Assembly: GCF_000516985.1 (NCBI RefSeq)
Contig: NW_006917100.1
Location: forward strand, 1,911,490 to 1,975,489
Source: Pestalotiopsis fici W106-1
Lineage: Eukaryota; Ascomycota; Sordariomycetes; Amphisphaeriales; Sporocadaceae
Direction of reading: 5' to 3'
Length of the DNA stretch: 64,000 nucleotides
The translations under genes and the position numbers were made by a program. The notes below the pieces were generated by a model. The model was given only the letters and a program-made list of their open reading frames with translations. It did no database searches and was not told the origin of the DNA. Of the stretch, positions 57,259 to 64,000 are shown one piece after another; position 1 is the first letter of the stretch, and each line of letters begins with the position of its first letter.

Positions 57259-59376
57259 TCAACCTCCAGCTGTGAACTCGTCAAGACTCGATGGAGTTGC
57301 ACCGGCGCATTCATGTTCTACCTCAGCTGCCTTCTCGACCCAATTTGCTACATCGGTCAAGACATTGCCGCGGTCCCTACCATGGGGAACGAGCGCGCAA
57401 TATTCCCGAGTCATTTCGACGCCTTTGCCAGCATTGAGGGTAACGTCCCAAGCAAGGTCGCCTCCACTCGTCAGCGCAGCGGTTGCCTTTCCCCAGTGTG
57501 GAAACGGGCTTGGGCTTTTGCCCTCGATGCCGACGCCGGCTTCGACTCCAGGTCCTCCCGGTGTGAGACCAGGGGGTTGCACGAGACGAGTGTAGACATT
57601 CCCGTCTTTGTTGTCAATGGGCGACGGATCTATGACGGTGATCTGCACGGACTCCTCCCTATCCCTAGAACACGTGTTGAAAATCTTGACCGTTTGCTTG
57701 TAAGTCACCACCTGTCCCGCCGTGGACGAACTAGATGGGGTGCGAGTGAATTCCGGCATCGAGGGCTCGACAAGAATTTCAGGATCAAGACACAATCCCA
57801 GCGTAAAGGAACCGCCTGGAATGCAATAAGGGAGCTCAGCACGCCTGATGAAGACTCCGTCCATTACCAGGCCTACAGGACCGTCCATGAGGTAAACCCT
57901 GCTGTCGTTTAGGATTTCAGCTCTGATATATGCTGAAGGCTTGTGCATGGAGACGACAATGCGACTAAAGTTGACGGACTTGAACACAATGTGGGTAACA
58001 ATGTGCTTTGAGTCGTCTGGCGACGGGGCCAGCGACTTCAGGCCCTTGAGCTCGTAGATAGAGCCAAGATCAGTCTCCTCGAATGGTGATTCCTGGAAAC
58101 CGAGCTCGGGATACGCTTGAACGCCCGTTGGGCCTTCCTTGCGGGCAAGACTTGCTGTGGGAGGTGGCAAGACCCTATCAGCACCTACAAGGGCAGGCGA
58201 AGGAGTTGGACGCTGCATAGCCTTTAGGTTTTCATTCAGCGAGCTCTTCTTGGCAGCGTCAAGTCGACTGCGTACAAGGTCTCCTCCTGAGAAGATGAGC
58301 GGATTGTGGTAATTGTTGGGATATCCCAGGGGTTTGGCTTTCCCTGTTCCGAATTTGATGTACCGCTGGGCAAAATTTGAGAAGTCGTCTTCGAGACCAG
58401 AGTACCATCCCCTAGAGTCAGCCAAGGTCACCCTGCAGTTTGACCAGGTTTCAGATGTCATATTGGTGATGTGTGCGTCAAAACGTAAGACGGTCGACTT
58501 GGTGGTGCTCGAAAAAGAGAGGTTGTAGCTGGGCGACCAATAGGCCGCGCGCGTGTCGTAGATAAGCTCGAGATCACTTACACCCATGGCTCTAGCTCTA
58601 TTAAACAGGCTGACTTTGATCACGTGGATGCGCTCTGGCCAGATATGTTCTTCCTCACGGCGAAGTTGCGCAATTTCCCGCGACCGTTTCTCTTTTGCTC
58701 GCAGCATTTTGGCCCTATTCTTTTGGATCATTGCCTGCTGTTTGTCTCGACGTTTACGCAGTGGGTCTTGCTTTCTGGCCAGATCGGAAATCTTCTGCTC
58801 GATCTCACGCTTCTTGGAGGTTTCAGCCAAGACAGTTTCGTAAAGCTTGCTGCGTTCCTTTCTGTAGTTTTCCAGTACAGTCGTGATGTCCAAGTCTTCG
58901 AGGGGTTTGTCGGATTTTGGAGGAGAGCTGGTTATCTTGCTATTGTAGGAGTCAAGAAACTCACATTGTCTCTGGGCACTGACGATGGTTTCTGTAGCAC
59001 GATTCTGCTCCTCGTGGAGCTTTGCGATCTGGTCTTGGTTTTCCTTCAGCTCTGGAAGCTCAAAATCTGCATGATCACCATCATTGCGATCCTCTGAATC
59101 GGACTGGTCCTCGAACTCCATGTCGGGGCAAACATCATGAGACTTATCGCAATTGGGCCGGGTCTCAACAGTAACGTCGTCAATGATTGCACATCCGCTG
59201 CTCTTGATCTTGACGAAGCGCTTGTCGACACTTGGGTCGAGTCCAGTGATGATAACTTCGGTCGTGCCGGGCCCAAGTCCCACCCTGATGTCTCGAGTGA
59301 CCTGAGCGCGGTCGGGGAAAAGAGTAACGGACCTCGTGCCCAGATCGTGGACCGAGATCTTCTGCTGATCATCCAT
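57259..59376 (-). CDS. DUF4139/DUF4140 (MuiA-like) protein
   Basis: Single exon, 705 residues from the chosen start MDDQQKISVHDLG; an open frame runs 24 codons further upstream. The N-terminal block TRSVTLFPDRAQVTRDIRVGLGPGTTEVIITGLDP is the DUF4140 pattern. A long charged coiled coil (about 110-260, including KLYETVLAETSKKREIEQKISDLARKQ) follows. The C-terminal DUF4139 half carries YDTRAAYWSPSYNLSFSS, an extended central insert, FRRA-type strands (ELPYCIPGGSFTLGLCLDPEILVE) and VKIFNTCSRDREESVQITVIDPSP. Bacterial members are called mucoidy inhibitor A and act in envelope polysaccharide control; the fungal role is unknown. No membrane helix or signal is visible. The large size and coiled coil suggest a scaffold. 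Confidence 0.9.
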   Translation of the reverse strand: MDDQQKISVHDLGTRSVTLFPDRAQVTRDIRVGLGPGTTEVIITGLDPSVDKRFVKIKSSGCAIIDDVTVETRPNCDKSHDVCPDMEFEDQSDSEDRNDGDHADFELPELKENQDQIAKLHEEQNRATETIVSAQRQCEFLDSYNSKITSSPPKSDKPLEDLDITTVLENYRKERSKLYETVLAETSKKREIEQKISDLARKQDPLRKRRDKQQAMIQKNRAKMLRAKEKRSREIAQLRREEEHIWPERIHVIKVSLFNRARAMGVSDLELIYDTRAAYWSPSYNLSFSSTTKSTVLRFDAHITNMTSETWSNCRVTLADSRGWYSGLEDDFSNFAQRYIKFGTGKAKPLGYPNNYHNPLIFSGGDLVRSRLDAAKKSSLNENLKAMQRPTPSPALVGADRVLPPPTASLARKEGPTGVQAYPELGFQESPFEETDLGSIYELKGLKSLAPSPDDSKHIVTHIVFKSVNFSRIVVSMHKPSAYIRAEILNDSRVYLMDGPVGLVMDGVFIRRAELPYCIPGGSFTLGLCLDPEILVEPSMPEFTRTPSSSSTAGQVVTYKQTVKIFNTCSRDREESVQITVIDPSPIDNKDGNVYTRLVQPPGLTPGGPGVEAGVGIEGKSPSPFPHWGKATAALTSGGDLAWDVTLNAGKGVEMTREYCALVPHGRDRGNVLTDVANWVEKAAEVEHECAGATPSSLDEFTAGG

Positions 59377-60796
59377 CGTGGAAGCCAGGTTGAATGTGCC
59401 AATAGTGAAATGGTGAGGTCGGACCAAAAGTGGAACCATGAGGCGCAAAGAAGAAGGATTGTTCGTACTTATATAATGTACGTTGACCGATTTTTCCTAC
59501 TGGTCATTTGCATCCCCCAAGCCGACGGGCCTACTGCCTTGAAGCCTAAAAAAAGTGTTGGGACAACCTTGGAGTCTCTACTGCGTGCAACTGATGAGAT
59601 AGGACCGGGAAACCTTTTGCAAAAAAAGGACCGAAACTATGCACGAATTTCGGACTTGATGGATCAAACTTTTCCGTCTGCTTTCACTAAGGACTAAATG
59701 CAGCCATGATTCCAGGCAAGCACTTGAGGGTACAGCATCTTTTTGGATCCCTCGAAGACTGTGCACAATTGCTACTAATTATATATACCTAGTGCTTGAC
59801 TAGAAGTCAACGGGCATGGCATCTAGTTTGTGAAAAGTATATTTTACTAATTGTGTCCAGGCAGAACAACCTGTGGGCCGAGGGCCGAATCATCAGACGG
59901 CATTAAAATTTGTCTGAAGGGCAGATTAATGGAAAGGACTGACTATATGCCCGCGAAGGTTTTCTCTATCTCTCTCTCTCGTGACCGTTATTACCCCAGA
60001 AAACTCAGTGGGTGTCACAGACATTTGAATGTGCAATGCCTTTTCTAGCTCCCATTGTGGCATTCTAAAGATGTCGTGAACGTTTCCTCTGGTAGCAGGC
60101 AGTACGATATAGGGAGTCTAGAGAAACCAAGGCTAACCTTCAGATCTCCATATGTGTTGCAATATTCAAATGGGTTACCTAATCGAGACCAAGCACAGCG
60201 CCTTGAACGGAGGGAACATTAGAACAACAAATGGCTGACGTGATAATTACTATCGACTTTCTTCGGTTGATCCCCAAGTCGACTCCGCGTCACCATGATT
60301 CTGCAACCACCTAATCTACCTGCTTCTGGTTCGATAAGACTTCAAAGTCTAGCATGTCAACCTTCTTCAGCTGCAAAACTCCTGAGCCCCTCACATGGCA
60401 AAACAAATAGCGATGAGCTAGAAGCACCCTATTCATACATTGTCGCCAAACGCCATGTCCTCTTCGTGTTTAATGCCACCCCGTCCTCCTTCAACTAGCA
60501 GGTAGCATAATTTCTGTAACACAAATTTTGGCCCCGTCCTTCTCGAAGTGGCGGACGAGCTTGAACACCATAGAATTGCCGAGGCTGTGCCAGATCAGAA
60601 AGAGCAAAACAAAACCACATGCTACCGCGAACTCGGCAACTGCCGTATGCATGTATGAAAACAGCGGTAGTGAAAGATGAAAACATCCCCAGCCACATGA
60701 CGCCTTGCCAAACAGTAAAAACTACCCTCTTTTCACCTTGAACGCCACGGAAAAACAAACAGCGCAGGAGAGTTGCTATACTCATTGACCGCCAAA
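59377..60796. other. Intergenic region
   Basis: Promoter of the DUF4139 gene and 3' flank of the second Zn2Cys6 gene. No supportable gene; a (TC)n stretch lies at about 59964-59980. Confidence 0.5.
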
Positions 60797-63383
60797 TCAT
60801 ACGCCGCCTCCCATAAAGGCTGCCAGATCATCAAGCTCAAGAAGTTGATTCTCAAAAGCAGCACACAGCTCAGCAGCCGTCATGTCGTTGTTAGCGGCGC
60901 GGTCCTGTGAGCCAGCCTGTTCCGTGGGAGCCTCTCCATTCGAAGAAGGCGCACGGGGCGACTCGACCTTGGTAGGCTGAGGGGCCGGCGGTGGACTGGC
61001 AGTCGCAGGAGTGTTGGCTCCAACCGAACCTCCGTTGATAGCGGCAAATCCAGACGTTCGGGGTGGCTCGCTCGCTCTGTCTTGAGGCTGGTTTTGGTTG
61101 CTCGTTGAGGTGGGTCGCTCATAGTCCATTGCATCTGGGTTGCTGTCGGGCTGGCTGGCGACATCGTCCTTGGCAGGCGGGCTGGGTTCGGGCTTGGACG
61201 ATTGCGATTGATAGTTGCCACCGTTGCGCAAGACCTTGGCCATGACGGAAAGGTGACGATACCAGGGAATAGAGAGTGTCCAGGCATCCGTGCCCTCCTG
61301 GAGGAATCGCATAGCATCGCGGACCATTACTAGCGATGTCTCATTGACGTTGGACGGCGTCAAACCCTTGAGGCTAAACCAGGCCACAGTAGCTCCAGCC
61401 TCAAAGCATGCAAATAGCATGACCAGGGGGAAGACAATTGCACCATCCTTGGAGCTGTCAGCATCCAGAGCAAGTAGAAGAGAGACGATGCTGTGTGAAG
61501 AGGCAAATGCCTTGTCGACAGCCTGTACATGGGTGCTCGAGGCGTGGCGCCACTGCTCCTCGCTGAAGCCTTCGGTTCTGATGTATTGAAGGAGGCGACG
61601 TCGGTTGACCATGATGGTAGCGCAGTGCAGGAGGCAGTGCAGCATAGCATAGGTGAAACCGCTGCCCATGGTGATGTGAAGATTGATGTGGCCGGCCTTG
61701 TCCATAAAGTGCATAGGTAGACCCTGGCGTATAGTATCGATTTCGCTGTCCAAGGTCAAACACTGCTGCTCAGAAAATGTCTCAATATCAACAGTCGTGA
61801 GCATCTCGATAACATTTCGCCAAGCCTGGGTGGCCATGACAATGTGACCAAATTCGCCGACCTCAGACAAGGGGGTTGAGGGGTCGGGGAGATCAGCGGG
61901 TGCTCGGCCGCTCAAGGTGCGTACGTAGACCGGAGAGCCGAAGCTGAAACTCATGTCCGGGCACGGCAAAGCGATGTCTTTGACATCGTGTGCCGTGAGA
62001 GCAGGAGAACGGCCAGGGCTGCTGGTCAAGAAACAATCGAGGATGTAGATGAGCCAGAGAGTCCTTCGGAAGGATTCATCCTTGATGAATTGCTCTGCCT
62101 CTGGCTTGGAGCCGTAGTGGTTTGAGACGATGCGGTGCATCTGAGCCATACGGGCAGCCTGGCCGAGGTAGACATATGCACGGATGGCATTTCGGCTTCC
62201 CCACTCGTGGATGACAAGCAGGCACATTGCCTGGATATCGGCGACGGACGGGTTGTCAAGATTGTTCATAACAGCACTGATGGTCTTGACCGCGAAATGC
62301 TCTGCGGCGCCCTGGGAGCCATGCTGACCGCCATATCTACGGGTTAGGTGTGCGGAGCTTCTGCAATGGTGTTAGAGATTTGCACGAGATAATAGCGAGT
62401 TTGCGAGATGCGATATTGCAAGCCGCGTGTCAGACAGCACAGCAGATTACAAATTGTATGCAAATAAAGTAGCGGTAGTTAAAAAAGTGCTTCGCGAAGA
62501 AGAGCGAATACTTACCGAGCTCCGAGGGTCAAAAGACCATTAACAATGCTGGTCTCTAGTGAACCGTTCTTGAGCTTTTGAAGAAAGCCAGGCTTGTGGA
62601 ATGCGACACATGCTGGGAGGGTCTTGTTGATGATTCTCTCGCACTCATGCACCAACTCCGGAGTAAGCCTTCACAAAAAAAATATTGATTAGCGGATCCG
62701 GAGGTTAGGAGCGACTAGGGGGGGATAAAGGGTGTGGAACACGGAAGCTGGAACGACTTGGCGCCAATGAGAGGTTCTGGGAACCCCGAGGCGAGGCATC
62801 CCGGTCATGGGAGCCACGCAAACACTTGGGGCGTTCTGCCTGAGACCCTCCTCTGACGCGAGCGTGGAGGCAGAAAAGTCGGCAGTGCGCAGAACAAGTC
62901 GCGGTAAGCAAGCAGAGGATAGGATGCACGCAGACAGGATAGTTGAATGATTATTGTTGGAGCGACGGAGTGGAAGAGAATGCGACGTCGTGGTTTGCAC
63001 AAATAAAAGAATTTACTTACTTGTCGTTGTTGGAGGTGACAGTGCGCGAGGCCAGAGGCTGGCTGGTGGCAGACGGGCGATCGTGGTTGGTGGTTGACAC
63101 GCTACGCTCGCCGGGGAGACTCTCGCGTGGTCGCGGAACTCTGGCAGGCGACTGTCCGTGATGATGCGCCAAACTCTCGGAAGGGAGATAGCATTCGTGC
63201 ATTCCCTTTGCGCAGTTCTTGCAAGGAGCGCGATTATTCTCATAGACCTGGTGGACATTAGATCTGCCCCGGATGGGCGAGGCCGTTCAGTTGAGGATGA
63301 CTTACGCATTTTGTCTTGCCCTTTCTGCATCGGACACAGGCGCCCCCGGCCCTCAGAGAGGTGCCACGAACGGCGCTCGACAT
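60797..63383 (-). CDS. Zn2Cys6 transcription factor
   Basis: Four exons (63383-63306, 63247-63021, 62668-62516, 62360-60797) encode 673 residues. The zinc cluster is C16-x2-C19-x6-C26-x8-C35-x2-C38-x6-C45 and is split after C26 by intron 1. The block NNRAPCKNCAKGMHECYLPSE is fully in frame after the junction. A fungal-specific transcription factor middle region covers about 150-440 (for example RRTLWLIYILDCFLTSSPGRSPALTAHDV). The C-terminus is Pro/Ser/Gln-rich with an acidic ending AAELCAAFENQLLELDDLAAFMGGG, typical of an activation domain. Introns follow GT..AG (GTAAGT donors three times). No dimerisation coiled coil is evident after the zinc cluster. Target genes are unknown; it points left towards the DUF4139 gene on the same strand. 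Confidence 0.92.
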
Positions 63384-64000
63384 GGCAAAAAAGTCCGGAG
63401 TGAACACCAGATGATTTTGACGGGAAAAAAAGGAGTAAAAGAGTCAGATGTGAACGGCGATAAATCGAGTCCGGACCAGGAGTATGTGGGCGGAGTAGGG
63501 AAAAAAAAAAGTGAGATGGGGAGGGAGAATGGAAGAGCTGAGGCAGGTGCCGCGATTTTCGGTCGGCGGAGGGAAATTTGTTGTGTGAGTTCCCGGAGGA
63601 GTGGAGTTGGGGGACGGGAAAGCACCAGGGAAAAAAGAGAAATTTGGGAAGGGGGCCACTGTCGGATTGCGGGCTGCGGGCACCACTTGGGCTTAGCAGC
63701 ACTCCCTCAGGCCGCCGTTTCTAGCGCTGCGTCAAAGCTGGATCGGAACTGGCTTAAGCACCCCCCCAAAGAAAGAACTTGGGCAAGCAACGGGCGGTCT
63801 CGAAGGGGGGGTCTCGGGGTCAGGTCAGACACGGCGCTTCGCAACCTGACATATACAATCTACCGGTGGGCAGACGGGTGTTTGTCTGGAGATGATTCTA
63901 TTCTTTTCTACTTCTTTGATTGTGTTTAGATTAATCGACAATCATTCAGTCTGTTTGATGACTGTAATCGTGTATAACAAAAGTGCAAGTGGCAGAGTCC
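63384..64000. promoter_or_regulatory. Promoter of the Zn2Cys6 gene, window end
   Basis: A purine-rich stretch (63400-63660) lies just upstream of the start. No further gene begins within the window. Confidence 0.45.

Noticed and set aside
57055..57912. 285-codon plus-strand frame starting in the TTC repeat
   Set aside because: Antisense to the DUF4139 gene for most of its length; the start is in simple repeat.
1..64000. Secondary metabolite cluster, CRISPR array, intact transposon or tRNA genes
   Set aside because: No PKS/NRPS/terpene core, no spaced direct repeats, no terminal inverted repeats with transposase and no tRNA-like sequence were found by eye on either strand. A dedicated search could still find divergent tRNAs or old element remnants.

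Overview
The window is fungal nuclear DNA. It carries spliced genes with short introns (about 45-130 nt) and GT..AG borders, long gene spacing, fungal Zn2Cys6 regulators, SAT4-type rhodopsin-like receptors, AA9/GH128/GH64 carbohydrate enzymes and a Q/G/Y-rich type I metacaspase. Protein composition and gene types point to a filamentous ascomycete (Pezizomycotina), most likely a Sordariomycete close to Hypocreales; the species cannot be named from sequence alone. I rebuilt 23 protein-coding genes by joining exons across both strands. Every model closes in frame. I found no tRNA, rRNA, CRISPR array or intact transposon.

Layout. 1-8.4 kb (+): an uncharacterised secreted protein, a single-pass membrane protein, a PEBP-family protein, and an orphan protein with the N-terminal helical domain typical of fungal STAND/NLR proteins. 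8.7-12.6 kb: a metacaspase (-) and a WW-domain protein (+) diverge from a shared promoter of about 1 kb. 13.3-14.1 kb (-): OM14-like mitochondrial outer membrane protein whose start codon is split by an intron. 16.3-18.4 kb (+): a long coiled-coil protein. 19.7-26.8 kb: an isochorismatase-like hydrolase, then a GT4 glycosyltransferase (-) head-to-head with an extended UDP-glucose dehydrogenase (+). 27.7-30.8 kb: mitochondrial succinyl-CoA:3-ketoacid CoA-transferase (+), convergent with an AhpD-like protein (-).

31.5-39.3 kb (all -): an MFS anion/cation symporter-type transporter, a Zn2Cys6 regulator containing a 10-nt microexon, and a rhodopsin-like membrane receptor. 40.6-48.9 kb: a PAP-phosphatase-like enzyme, then three secreted carbohydrate-active proteins (AA9 LPMO, GH128, GH64). 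50.5-55.95 kb: a PTS2-carrying peroxisomal thiolase (+), an amidase (-) and a 2-Cys peroxiredoxin (-). 57.3-63.4 kb (-): a DUF4139/MuiA-like protein and a second Zn2Cys6 regulator.

How they may work together. This is mostly an ordinary chromosomal region, with no PKS/NRPS/terpene cluster. Three groupings look functional, and all are inference: the GT4 + UDP-glucose dehydrogenase pair (glucuronic-acid glycoconjugate or glycolipid), the transporter + regulator + receptor set, and the AA9/GH128/GH64 wall-polysaccharide set. Thiolase and SCOT are both fatty-acid/ketone acetyl-CoA enzymes but lie 21 kb apart. The most unusual gene structures are the split ATG, the 10-nt microexon and a GC-AG intron.
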